Below, in pieces: positions 25,656-37,600 of a stretch of 64,000 bases of DNA. Positions within the stretch are counted from its first letter, which is position 1; each line of letters begins with the position of its first letter. The DNA is from Anseranas semipalmata (Eukaryota > Chordata > Aves > Anseriformes > Anseranatidae): the NCBI GenBank assembly GCA_013399115.1, contig VXAA01005665.1, forward strand, positions 1,278,179-1,342,178. The letters are read 5' to 3'. Position numbers and translations under genes: made by a program. The notes under the pieces were generated by a model. It was given only the letters and a program-made list of their open reading frames with translations. It had not been told where the DNA came from and did no database searches.

Positions 25656-26035
25656 CATTATTTGATACATATTTAACTTTTTTGGCAGTAGCTAAGTCAG
25701 TCACAAGTAAGCATTTTCTAATGTCCATTATATCCCTTTAGATATGACTCAAATCAATATTCTGAGTAGATAACATGTATAAGTATTTTTTTGTCTGTAT
25801 GTCCTAGCACTGTTCAGCAGCAAACTTTTCTAGTTCTTGTTAATTTTTTCTTTGTTATACAATGGAAGCACAATGTTATATGGAAAGGTAGTTTTAAGCT
25901 AACAACCAGTGCACAGCCTCAGGTTTTAAATTACAACCACATTTGATTACTATCCTTAAAAAATACTATTGAGTTGCAAAAATTCTCAATTTTTAATTTG
26001 GCAGTTCCAGAGCTGCTTCTCTATGTTGGTTTGCC

Positions 26036-26094
26036 AAAAAAAAAGAAAAAAAAAGAAAAAAAAAGAAAAAAAAAAAGAAAAAAAAAGAAAAAAA
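26036..26094. repeat. Phased A-tract array, (A9G)n
   Basis: Runs of 9, 9, 9, 11, 9 and 7 A residues are separated by single G residues at 26045, 26055, 26065, 26077 and 26087. The spacing is therefore 10, 10, 12 and 10 bases, close to one helical turn. Phased A-tracts are known to bend DNA and to disfavour nucleosomes. Confidence 0.95.
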
Positions 26095-28036
26095 TAGAAG
26101 TGTTAAAACAAAATATATATGTTTTGTGTATACAGTAAATGGACTAATTCTTTATATTAAATTCCTGTCTATGCATTTTGTGAGGTACAAACTTATGTCA
26201 CCGTGAATGATAGAGAATTCCTACCATGCTTTTAGCTCCACAGTGAAAGTCTCTGTTTGGATTATTTCTGATTTTTTTTGTGTAACTGACAGCTGAAAAA
26301 TCACATGCTCTTAACTACGACAACAAAACACTATAAGCCCATTGGCTTATTTCCTCTTCCAATGAAGTAACAAGGTTGCCATATCAGCTCTTGGTAATGA
26401 TTCTACACTGGAGAATGCAAGTTAGTCTAGATGGAGTTTGTTGTACTCCTAAGTTTTGCACCTTTGACAAAAGAGTATTTCTCTCTGGTTGCTGTACTTG
26501 TGAAGCCTAAAAGCATGATGGTCTGCTGTAAAGGACTTTCTCCCGGGATTTTATTTTTGTGTGGGAAAGGGAGAGTTTGGAATACGACATCATGTAGTAT
26601 GGTAAAATGGAAGATTAAGGTGCTGTGTCAGATTATTTATCAGAAGAGTATAAACCTTTTAAGGACAATATTAGAGTATTTTAATTGTTTTTGTTGAAGC
26701 ATTTATCTTGTTAATTTCTAAGAAAAAAGGGTGACGTCAATCAAAGCAGCACTTTTTTTCAAAATATACAGACATAAATAATATGATGTGGTTGAGTGTT
26801 AACATAATAAATCATATACAGTATGACATTTTAAAGAAATAAGTCTGCATTGATGTGATTGCATGCTTGTTTTTACAGTTCACTCCATACCCATCTGTGG
26901 AAAAATGCAATAATATGTTAATATAATATGGTAGTTTGAGAGAACCAGGTAGGTGCTACTAGACACATTGAAAACTAGTATAGGTTTACAAGATATTCAT
27001 GTCTTTCAAAACATACACATGGAAAAAGGCTGGCAAAGGAAGTCATTCAATTTAGTACCAAAAATATGGGTTCTTGCCACAACTGTAAGTCCCATTAGCT
27101 ACAATACAATCTCACATACTACAAGGTTTTATTTCAGGACCTGGGGCCCAACTCAGCTAAGAAGCATCTAAGCACACGGTCAGCATCAGGCATGGGAGGA
27201 GTTCCATTGAACTGTAAGGCACTATTCTTATGCGTAAAAAGAAGTGCTTCCTTGGACAAGGGCCTTATTTGCTCAAGTGGAATTCCCCACAAGCGTGGTA
27301 TTTATGCCTTTTTTTCATTCTTCCTAACTCCAGCTTGCTTGAGTAGTAGGGTTGTTACTTGAACCATTGCCCAACCAAGGTCAGGCAGGACCTTCAGAAG
27401 CAGGATTGCCCTTGGGGTAACCGTTTTGAACCATTTTCTCCAGTGACATAAAAACACCATTTAAACTTTGCAAAAATAAATATAAATTGGACTGTTGAAA
27501 TGGATTATTTCATTGGTTTTCAATTAAAACTTCTCACGTGTGCTGGTTTTTAAGGCAGTTGATCTTCCCTTAGCTTGTACCTTGTGTTCTCACTTACACC
27601 TGTGCAAAGCAGGTGCAAAAAACACCACAACAAGCAGTCACAAATGGCAAATTCTGACTGGGTAGCACTTTACAAGCCTATCTAGTCCTCACAGGTTTAA
27701 ATTACTACACCAGGTGTGAAGAGGCATCATTCTCTTTTGTAAGGAGAACCATGACTCAAAGCTAATGATATTCAGTAGGCTGTTTTTTTTAACCAGTTGT
27801 CTGTTTTCTTTATTCAAGATCCCATTCTGAAAGACCCCTTTGATGATGGTTTCAAGGTATCTAGCAAATGTGTAAAAGGGAGGCTCTGAATGGGAACCAC
27901 ATTAGATAAAATGTTTGTGACATCCTCTCCCACACACACATGCAGAGTAGTTTTCTCAAGACCAGGTAGCTAGTTTCTGCCAGTGTGCTGTTTACAGTGT
28001 CGATTGCTGATTATTTCTACATTGTTAAATGAAGAA

Positions 28037-28064
28037 TTTTTTTTATTTTTTTTTATTTTTTTTT
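28037..28064. repeat. Phased T-tract array, (T9A)n
   Basis: Runs of 8, 9 and 9 T residues are separated by single A residues at 28045 and 28055, exactly 10 bases apart. Confidence 0.95.
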
Positions 28065-28360
28065 CCTAACGCTTCAAGAACATTCTCATGATTTGAACAA
28101 GAAAGTGGTGCATCAGAAGACAAAGGGTGCATCCTCCCACTCTTTTAGTGTCATCTGACAAACCAAGAAACAGTTTAAGGAACCTGATGTTTAACTTGAG
28201 GCTCAGAATTTAAGCTAGAACACTTTAAAAAGCTTTCACATTACTTAAGGATGGTTCATCTTGCACTGAGACTCCCTCTATAAAGGAATACGTGAAGAAA
28301 ACCAACTTTTCTAAATAAGACATGAAAGTTAACATCTTGTGTATTTTCATTACAGTATAA

Positions 28361-28376
28361 TATATATATATATATA
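28361..28376. repeat. (TA)8 dinucleotide repeat
   Basis: Eight perfect TA units within the probable extended CADM2 3' UTR. Confidence 0.9.
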
Positions 28377-30838
28377 ACTATTTCAATGAACAAAAGGACA
28401 GAATCATCTGTAATTATGTAATTCATGATTGTAACAGCACTGAAGTTACCATGTACGCACATGTACAGTAGCTATTTCAACAGTTACAGCGTAGTTACAT
28501 GTACTTCCCTGTAACATAGCCGTTATAGTGTAATTTAGTGCCACTTATTGTAAAGTGTTACCAAAAGGAAAACTGAGTTCTTACCTTTACAATTCCATTC
28601 AAATTAAAGGTAAGTTTATTAAATTAGCACCATAAATCTGATACTACATTTCTTAATTAAGGAGGTGATTTAAAATTTCATGTTCACACTGCAGCTTTCC
28701 CCACCACTTTCCAGACTCCTCCAAGTGTCTGATCTCTACACTCCTAGGAACTGGTAATCTGTGATGAACACACCAAAAATCCAGCTACTTCAACTTTAAT
28801 TGAATAAGCTCTCTAACAGAGAAAAAGGAAACAAAAAATATGCGAGTAATGCTTTTTATTAAGTGGCACAAAGTACACACTAAAAACTATGCAAAAATAT
28901 AGGTAAATACAGTGTACTTACATGTAAGTATCTTGTACTTGCTGTGTATGGATATTGGAAAACCATGTAATTATAATATGCATTTTGATTAGTTCAAGCA
29001 GGGGGACGACTCCTGACAGTCACAAGGAATACCTGAAAGGTACATATACAAGCAGTGGATATCCTAATGCAATATGTGTAATTCCTCTACTTGCAATGAC
29101 AACTAATTTATAAAAATGCTTATACCACTCCTCATTCTCACTAGCTTTAATTTCCATCTCTTTAAGGCCCATTAAATATCACTGAAACACCTTTAGGCAA
29201 AGTAAGACACTGACTCTGCTAACAGCTTTACTGCCAGCATTCTGTGTGTCTGGCAGCACTGTTCAGTAATCTATTTCTGGCTCAACAGCACAAGTTTCCT
29301 CTTCTTTTCTGTCCTCAAGGGAGCCTAGTATGTTGAGATGCTGAAATATGCTGCCATATGCCCTGGTATTTTTAGCAGGAACAACAGAGAAAGAGAGAGA
29401 GAACTGCGTTCTCCTGACCCCTGTTTTGCTGAATCACCTCACCTGGAATTTCCACCACTTGCTCAGTAATGCCAGGCAATCTTGAGTTGTAAGTACCAAA
29501 TGCTACCATCAAAGCACAGAGGATGCCTTTAACGATAAAGCTAATGTTTTCTAAACGTGGAGTTTTGTATTACTGATCATTTTAATTCTTGCCACTTTTC
29601 CATCAGACCCTACTAGAAAGAACACACTGAAAGACAGATAACATAGAATAGCAAAAGACGAAAAGAGTATTGTAAGCCTTTTTTTTTTTTTTGGCTGCCA
29701 TTACTATAACCCTCCTTTGTGTCGTATGTAACAGGCAAATAGATGTATTTAGCAATTACCATTGGCATCATTCCACACTGTACTATTCCTAGAATATGAC
29801 ATCTACCTCTTAGTCTAAATATCAGCTATGAGATATTTGTATACATTTTAAATTACTACCGAGTCTTTGATGTAGTGTTGAAATAAGATAATAGTATTTT
29901 TTTTCTGCTAAAAATAGAAGATATTGCCTGGGTTCGTAATACTTGCCCTCTTCTTTGCTAACTTTGGGATACTTTGAGATGATAACAGGGCATAAGGACA
30001 CAGCCTCAGCTGGTATAAATCAGCTTCACTCTATTGCCTTAAATGTGTGGCCAATTTACACTGGCTGGGGATTCATCCCAAACAGCTTAAAAATAAACTG
30101 CTCTAACACATCAATATTTAGTCAGTACTAGACAATGACATGCAATCCAATTGCTATACAATTCTTTCCAGTAAAAGGCATGCAGTTTTGAAGAGAAAAT
30201 TTTAAAGCACATGCAAGCTTTTGAATTAAATATGCAATACCAATACTGTTGAGATATTCTGACATGTCTCTTACTTATTAAACATAATATTGCCAGAGCA
30301 TGTTTACATTAAAAACACTCAATGCGTGGGGGACAGGGAAGGACTATTGGAAACAATAAGAGAAAATTAAATGGACAGAGCAGCTTTTGATGTCAACAGA
30401 GCAGAGTAGAAACTCTTATCAGGAGTGGGACTTTGTACATGATTTCCTACATGATTTTTCAGAGTGGGTCTGACCTATTACCTCTAATGTAAATGAGAGT
30501 TGTCTACTTAGTGCTGACAGAAGTCAGCACAGTTCCTTCCTCTGTCAACGAATCTAACCCAGCACTCTGCACTTGCTTTAACTCAGGAGGAAATAAAGGT
30601 ACAAACATGGTTTAACAGCACACTTCTGTATCACTCCACATTCTCGGGATGCTCTAAGCTTTGTGCGCTTCTAGCAGCCCTTAAGGGAATTCTTCCAGCA
30701 TCTAGGAATCACCTTGTTTCCAAGCCATGTTCATTTTCTTCAGCACTGTTTAATGTACTCACAACCAGACAGGAGATGGTGTAGAGCCAGTACAATGACT
30801 CTGCAGTACTAGGGGATTCCTGATCTCTCAGTAGATGG

Positions 30839-30856
30839 AAAAAAAAAAAAAAAAAA
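30839..30856. repeat. Poly(A) tract, 18 bases
   Basis: An uninterrupted A run within the probable extended 3' UTR. It could prime oligo(dT) internally and mimic a transcript end in cDNA libraries. Confidence 0.9.
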
Positions 30857-32262
30857 GGAAAAAAATTCTTTGTGGCTTCTGTGTTTACTGTAGATCTGCC
30901 CTCCTTGTTCTGTGTCTTGAGTCGTTTATTCTCTGCTGGGCTAAAAGCAACAGTCTGATTGGAAAGGAGGTAGAAAACGAAGTCTCTCTTCTAAAAGGAA
31001 CATTCTGTGCTGGTATTGGAGAAAAGTTTGAAGATTTTTGTTTTTGTTTTTTTTTTAAGATTTCAGATGCAAAGCAAAGCCTGTTGGGGTCAGCACTTCA
31101 GCACTTTCCCTGCGTTCAGGGTTAAGCCAGCAGTGTTTCGTGTGTGAGCTCCGATCTCACATTTCAGCACAAACTACACATAGCCTTACCCTGCCCTTAT
31201 ACATAATGCTGAAAATCACTGATACTATTTTCTTCTAAATATACTCATTTTTGTAGTCTTATTCTACAATGAAACCACTGAAGGGTCTTCATAATACATT
31301 CAAAAGGAGGGATTTTATAAAGAAAATAATAACGATCATCATCAACTGTTCGTGTTGATTACTAAGAGGAGAAAAATCTTTAATTGCTGGACTGAATTCT
31401 TTAGCACTTCCTCTTTCCCTCCTTTCTATGCATATTGATTAACGTTAGTAAATACAGTTGCACATGCTGTCCTTTTTCAGTGAAAGCAGATTTCCTTATA
31501 CCCCTATATAGCATCCATAGAAATATGCAAATACGACCTACAGTCATCTGTTTCTGTCCCAGCAGTGAGCCAAGAGAGTGAACTCATGGATTACTGGATT
31601 CATATATGTCCTGCTTCTGTAAAAGTTGGATACAGTATGCCTATTGATTTCAAAAGAACGAGGCTCAAGTACTTAATGCATGTTTGAGTTGCTATTTAGT
31701 TCTTCTGCAACAGAATTATAAAGCATTCCTTGTGCATCCTTTACTTTTAGCCCAGATATTTTATAACTAAAAAAAACCTTCAATTCAGCAGGAAGTTTCC
31801 TAGAATAAATAATAAGACATAATTTGTGAAAGGACTATAACAACTTCATCTATTCAGAGTCAGTGTAAGTCTATTCTCTCAGCAAGTCCAATGTACTCTG
31901 CTCTTACACTGGCAGTTTATGGCCTTTGGAAGGATAAATTTGAATCATTCAAAAATACAACCACTAACCTGTAAACAAAACCCGTGGGAATTAAACATAT
32001 TGCACTGATGAGGGAGACACATTTACTTCATTTAATTTCCTCATTAATAACTTTAAGCAGACAAAATGCATATTGTAATGTTAGGTACATGACACTTGCA
32101 TGTTGCTATGCCTATATACTTACAAAGTATTCAATGTGTACTTAGTGGCGCTTAAAAATGTCATGTACAATTCTTCTAAACATTCTTACAGGGTTCCCAT
32201 TTGCACTTCATCTTTCAGAAAAGTCTTGTCAGAAAAATGTCTGATGAATATTATTGAAAAAA

Positions 32263-32268
32263 AATAAA
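32263..32268 (+). promoter_or_regulatory. Candidate distal CADM2 poly(A) signal
   Basis: AATAAA in an A-rich setting followed by T-rich and TG-containing sequence (TTTTAGTTATCTGTTGG). It is the last plausible signal before sequence that looks intergenic, and its distance from the stop suits the long 3' UTRs known for this gene. Confidence 0.35.
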
Positions 32269-35149
32269 ATTTCAATTTTAGTTATCTGTTGGACATTTCT
32301 GAATTGTCTATTCATTTAATATATTTCCTGGTGCTTGCCAGTTTGGCAGTGGAGTTGATTTAGACCAGTGGCTGTACGCAGACTGTTCACTGAGCCATTT
32401 TTGCTGTTTCTAATAGAATTGTTATAATCATATACTTCTTTAAATATTAATTCTGAGATTATAAACAATTATCTAAGAAAATAATCTGTGAGACAGTGGT
32501 ATTTTACAGATAATTACAAATTATATTATTTAATGTTTATAGACTATTTACCATGTACTGTTTTATGGTTCCTTCTGACTGACAAAGTAACAACTTTTGG
32601 ATGCTGTCCTCACTGTAGGAGAAACTCATGCTTCTGAAGAGGTCAAGTGCTGAAAAAGCATTTAAGCCTGTGGGACTTAAATGGTGGCTCAGCCCTCTTG
32701 AAGGAGTGAGAGAATTCATGCAGGGTTTTCTGTACCACTTACCATGCTTGAATTGATGCTGTAAAGACCAAGAAGGCCACTGGGGTCGAAGGAAGAGAGA
32801 CAAATGTAATGGGAAGAGGAAATTCTGAGAGGGTCCGTGCTTATGACAAAGAAACAAGTCCCAGATGTAGAGAGGGACACTAGTAGAAATTGGTGCTGCT
32901 GTGCAGAGTGCTAGTGCCAATGCCAGTGTTATTGTGCATCTCTGAGTTTTCCTTAAACTAAGCATGCATTTGACAACTGTACAGACCTGTTGCATTCAGC
33001 AGATTTGTCTTTATTATTTCTTTTTGCTAAACCGAAATATGTTCCCTTAAGCAACTTATAATGTGTAATAGCATGCTTTTTAAATACAGCAGCTGTGCAG
33101 AATTCAAGATAAGTCATTTGCCCATGAGTTAAGGAAAAGCAGGCTGAAAATCTACAGTGTACCCACGGAAGAAGACACTGTCCACCAAATGACACAATCC
33201 ACCACTGTGTTTATACTTTTCTGCATTCAAGCTGTGATTCTTTTAGCACTGTCCTTTTCTCCTTCTTCAATCGAAAGTTTCACCAGAGGTAACTGCATTC
33301 TCTGCCTTTCCTGGTCTGAGAGTAGATTCTTGCGGTGGTCATCCTAACCTGGTATGCCCCTTGCATGATTCTTTTCAAAAAAAAAAAGAGCCCTAAATCT
33401 GTCAATGACTCTCACCAACAGCCAACAAAATACCTGCCCTCCCCTTACCCCATAGTATTAAAAGACAGCAGTTCCATTTTGTCTGTTGTTTTGTTCGGGT
33501 TTGATTGTTTTGTTTTGTTTCATTTCAATGGGAATACTGTAAGTGAAAACAAACATGATTTCTTTTAAACTATAAAAGTTGCTTGAAATTTCATTGTATA
33601 CAGAGTCTCTGTACCAGTCTGTCACATTATACATGGATGCAAAAGACTCTCTACTTACCTCTTTTAATAGTTATCAGGCATCTATATGAAGATACACAGC
33701 CTTCAAAAGTAGTGTTACAGAGCAACACTTGGCCAAGCTCTGCTGGTAAGTGCAAGGTAGAGGTAAGTGCAATTATTGAAACTCGGAGATAATCAAGGGG
33801 GGATAATGAAGTTGTTTCCTTGCTTGACAAAAGAGTCATGCTACATTGCCTTCTGGTTCTGCTTTAAGCACTTGGCAACATCCTGAGCCACGGGAGGGCA
33901 CTTTTGATTAGCTCTGGGCTACTTACTTACCCTAGCTCTTGCTTCTGTCTCAATAGCTTCTCTGCTGCTCAAGACTAAAAGGCTAGGGCCTTATTGATTC
34001 TGCAAGCTGCATGGAGGAAAAAAGAAGACAGTGTTTTTAAGCAAGCCGGAAAGATTTTCAGAAAGAACCCTCTTCTTTATTCTGTGGCATCTTACAGGAA
34101 ATTAGCACTAATGTCAGCTGGTGAGGATAGCAGCCGTCCCTGCTTGGGGTATTGTGGGGGAGCACGTCCTCCAAGTCGTGCCAGCTGGCTGGGTGGAGGA
34201 GGGAGGACGCAGGGAGAGGAGGCAAAGCTGTGCACGTGCCAGGAGCTTGGGAGACAAGTTTGTCCCTCTGCAGGTGTAGGACCAAAGGGGAGCCTGTCAG
34301 GCTGCTGCTCTTCTTTTCGGTCTGTGTTCACTTCTAGAGCTTCAGCTATAAGGCGTGCAAAAAGAAACTGGTCCAACCAGCAGGGTCGCAGAGCTGCTGA
34401 ACAGCGAGAAATGTTTTCCAAAACACTGATGCCAACACCTGGCAAACAGGCAGTGCTTGCCATTTCAAGGGACTTTAAGTTGATTGGACTTATAGAGATG
34501 TGGGTATATGTAAGATACAAAGAGAGGAAGAAGAAGAAGAAACAAGCAAATCAGAATTTGAACCTGGACAGATGAAGTTGAACAGAAAGTACAGAGAATT
34601 AAACAGGAAAGTATACCTTCTGCAAAGGCTTTTAGTTCTGTGTCAGAGAATTAGCCAGCTCTGGCTCAGGAAAAAGAAAATATTTCTTAAAATATTGCAA
34701 TTGTTCCAGTGCATTTTTACTCTTTCTGGAGCATCTAATGCTCACCTTAGAAAGAAAAGTGCATATACCATGATGTGGTTCACTTAAAGCACATCATTAT
34801 ATTGCACTCACTAACATAGTATGAGATTACCCTCCAGAACAGCAGTAAGCAACATGACTAAGAGCTGTCATTTATTTTCTCATCCACTCCCCGCAGAGGA
34901 GTGTGTGTGCAATGAAGCATCGTGTCTTATTTATTCATTTATTTTGATATTTCCCCTATGTTTATGTAAGAAGTATAGATTAAAAAAAGCACTTTGTACT
35001 TGGAGAAGAAACCCGTACAGTTTGTGATGGTCCCTTCTTCCCATGGGATTCAATGTCCCAGTCTTAGGATGTTCTCCCTGTAAAACCCTCATTGTGCTAG
35101 AGCAGTAAAGTTATTGATGGTGGTCTACACGTAAGAGCTCTAGAGAGTC

Positions 35150-35440
35150 TTTCAGCTGCTCCCAAATCCAGCCTTTGAGGGCGTTTAAAATAAAGAGCAG
35201 GACCTTGGACTGAATTCCAAAAACCATAGGAAGCCAACGTAGACTGCGGAGAGCAGGCTGAGCTTGCTTGTTGCCAAGAAAATGCAGCCAAATTTTGCAC
35301 CCCTTTGAGGGTGCATGAGGACATTCCTCACAGCCAGATGTATTGCACTACCGTAGGCCGCCTGAGGAGTGACAGACAAAGACTTGCTGCAACCACCTTC
35401 AGATGTCTTTGTTGCCTCAAGGTGGTAAGCAAAGGTCATG
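35150..35440. repeat. Ancient interspersed-repeat-like stretch
   Basis: The order of short motifs resembles a repeat I know from reptile genomes: TTTAAAATAAAGAGCAGGAC, then GAATTCCAAAAACCATAGGA, AGCCAACGTAGACTGC, AGGGTGCATGAGGACATTCC and GTATTGCACTACCGTAGGCC. It is highly diverged and I cannot name the family or set its edges reliably. A repeat-library search would settle it. Confidence 0.35.
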
Positions 35441-37080
35441 GGCAGCAGTACTCCTGTTGGGAGGGCAGCAATATGGCTGTGTCAGTCTGGGACCTGTTAC
35501 TGGCCTTCCACAGAGGCACAGCAACCTGTAAATGTTCATCGGGATGCCCTTGAGACTGGCACCCTCTTCTTTCAGCTAGCTCATGTGTGTAGCACATCTG
35601 ACAGGCTAGCCCCCTGTCTGCATGTGGATGCTGAAGTTGATTGAGGTGAGAAGTAATCCTGTGGGACTGGGCAGTTGCAAGATTGAGGTATGGTTTCCCA
35701 TAACCACTCCTTTGGTGCCTCATGCCAGAAAAAACAATGTTAGTACCTTCCCCCTTTACAACAACCCTTGTACAGTAGATGAAATCCTCTTTGAGTGCTA
35801 CATGTTTTCACTGAGTAGAAGGGAAGAAGGTCACCAGGTCATTACAGAGACTCATTTACACATCATAAGCTTCTCCTCTGTCAGGTGGTTAAGCGAGCAT
35901 AAGAAGTCTGTTCACATTCCATAACACAGGTTACTGAAATGTGAGTGCAGGGTTGTGGTTCTGTATGAAATGTGCCGTGTGCTGAAATTTAGGGGTTTCA
36001 TTCTTCAGGCCGCACGAGCTCACACACAGGCAGAGATGCACAGACACATAGACGTATACACACACAACACAATACTTATTTCATGTATTCTTCTATGCCT
36101 TGTCCTTATCACAGTAGGTAGCTTCAGCTTGTTCCACTGTTCCAAGCTCACGATTTTATATCTACCACAGTCTCTCAGGACACAGATTTCTCTTTTTCGT
36201 GTTTGTTTTACACCTGTACAGCTGCTACTGATGCTTTGTGTGGCACAGGTAAACTAACACTAGGTTTACTCATTAATTAGCAATTTTTGTTGAACACCAA
36301 ATCAGAAACTTTTCTCTGCCAGCATCATTTTTTATTTCTTTCTGAGTGGGAGGGAAATACAGTGTGGCTAGTTTCAATTGCCTTGGGGCCTTAAATCTAA
36401 GTTTTCATTTGGGAAATGAATCATGACCATCCTGCCTTGTCGTGGGGTGAAAACAGTAAGGTGTTTCCCTTTAATGCACAAAGCTAACAAATAACTGCTC
36501 CTGTGAGGAACTGGGAATAGTGGGAAGAGAACTATATAGCCTGTGTGGGATGGGAAAGAACAAGAAATATGACAAAAGTGAGGAAAAGAAAAGTGCTGGC
36601 AGGAGGAAGTGCTGCAGTGCTACCTCACCTGGCACCGTGAGCCTCATGAGGTTCACAATTAAAGAAAGGGGACATAGCCAAAGATTCAGATAAGATGACA
36701 AAAAGTCCTAAGGGCTCAGGAAAGGAATGAAATAGAAATTTCAAAGCAAAGGCAGAGAAAGAAAAAGGCCTCTGAGAGAGAAGATGATGGCAGTCTGACA
36801 GAGTGTCATTCGGTGCTGCTGATATGCCTTAAAGTCCCCAGAGCTGGGACTGAGGACGCATCACATCAGGTTCCTGGCAGAAAGGACTTGCAATGTCACC
36901 CACAGGCGGCCTTCGAACTGATCAAAGGGTACCGCTAAAAACACACACTAAAGTAAGGAGTCCAGGAGAGCGGGTCGCCTACAGGCAACACCGTCAGCAT
37001 AAAATATACAGTAGACCATAAAGCAAAAGGCAATTGCTTGAGGTTCCTATAACCACAAGAGACACCCTCCCCATAACTAA

Positions 37081-37600
37081 CGGGAAATGATGACACTGTC
37101 TAAGCCCTCCTTATTCTTCTGGGGTATAACTATACTAGCAGCTTCAATTAGAACTAGCATATTTGATATAAATATTTGCATCTGCATAGTTCCCCTTCCT
37201 AACCATACTGGAGACATAAGGAACTCAGCAGCAATCGCTTCAGGCCAGGGCTCTGCTTCAGCTTTCACGAGAAAATGGCAAGTGCAGTCGCAGCTTTTGT
37301 CACCAGCTGCCACCCACTTACTCAGGCGCTTGCCAAAAAGAATAAAAAACAGTGACTCCCAGACATCCTCACTTCTTTATTAGCTAAAAGGAACTCTAAA
37401 ACCCCCTATTAAATTCATAATGAAAGAAGCTAAACCTTGGTGCATTATTAATATGCTCAAGAGACAAAACTTGGCAATCTGTCACCTTCTTAAATACCTA
37501 GGGCAGGAATTTCCTTCCCTGAAATAATCTCCTTTACAACAAGGCAATGAAATTTGTTACAATTAACCAAAAGAAAGGAGGGAGGATCAATGTCAGAATA
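37081..37600 (+). mobile_element. Possible degraded endogenous retrovirus 3' end
   Basis: Three signals fall in the expected order. First, a + frame opens with two adjacent Met codons at 37087-37092, followed by a hydrophobic leader-like stretch (LFFWGITILAA), then FDINICICIVPLPN; this resembles the start of a retroviral envelope gene. Second, an 18-base polypurine tract (AAAAGAAAGGAGGGAGGA, 37569-37586) would prime plus-strand synthesis in a retrovirus. Third, a TG dinucleotide, as expected at an LTR start, follows within five bases (TGTCAG at 37591). Most of the envelope, its membrane-anchor subunit and an obvious LTR end are missing or unrecognisable, and the frame stops at 37383. Each signal alone could be chance, so this is tentative. 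Nothing here could be functional. Confidence 0.3.

Larger units (their letters stand above)
24755..25670 (+). other. CADM2: CADM2 proximal 3' UTR
   Basis: AT-rich untranslated sequence directly after the CADM2 stop codon. It contains a TTTTG-rich simple stretch (about 25337-25365). A short mRNA form would end about 10-25 bases after the paired poly(A) signals at 25640-25655, where a T-rich sequence and TTTTTTGG (from about 25677) provide a plausible downstream element. Whether this site is used cannot be seen from the sequence. Confidence 0.7.
25671..32290 (+). other. CADM2: Probable extended CADM2 3' UTR
   Basis: Non-coding sequence in which I recognise no transposon, unlike the flanks. From general knowledge, brain CADM2 mRNAs carry 3' UTRs of several kilobases, so the final exon may well extend through here. 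Further AATAAA hexamers occur at 26806, 27475, 31804 and 32263; the last would give a 3' UTR of about 7.5 kb. The extent is an inference: transcript ends are not visible in genomic sequence. Notable internal features are phased A and T tracts, a (TA)n run and an 18-base poly(A). Confidence 0.4.

Noticed and set aside
33994..34575. Longest open frame in the window (193 codons, + strand)
   Set aside because: It opens at TTG, not ATG; the first in-frame ATG is at 34111. The translation is low-complexity, with Arg/Gly-rich and Lys-rich parts, and no recognisable domain. It overlaps a local GC-rich patch, where long chance frames are expected.
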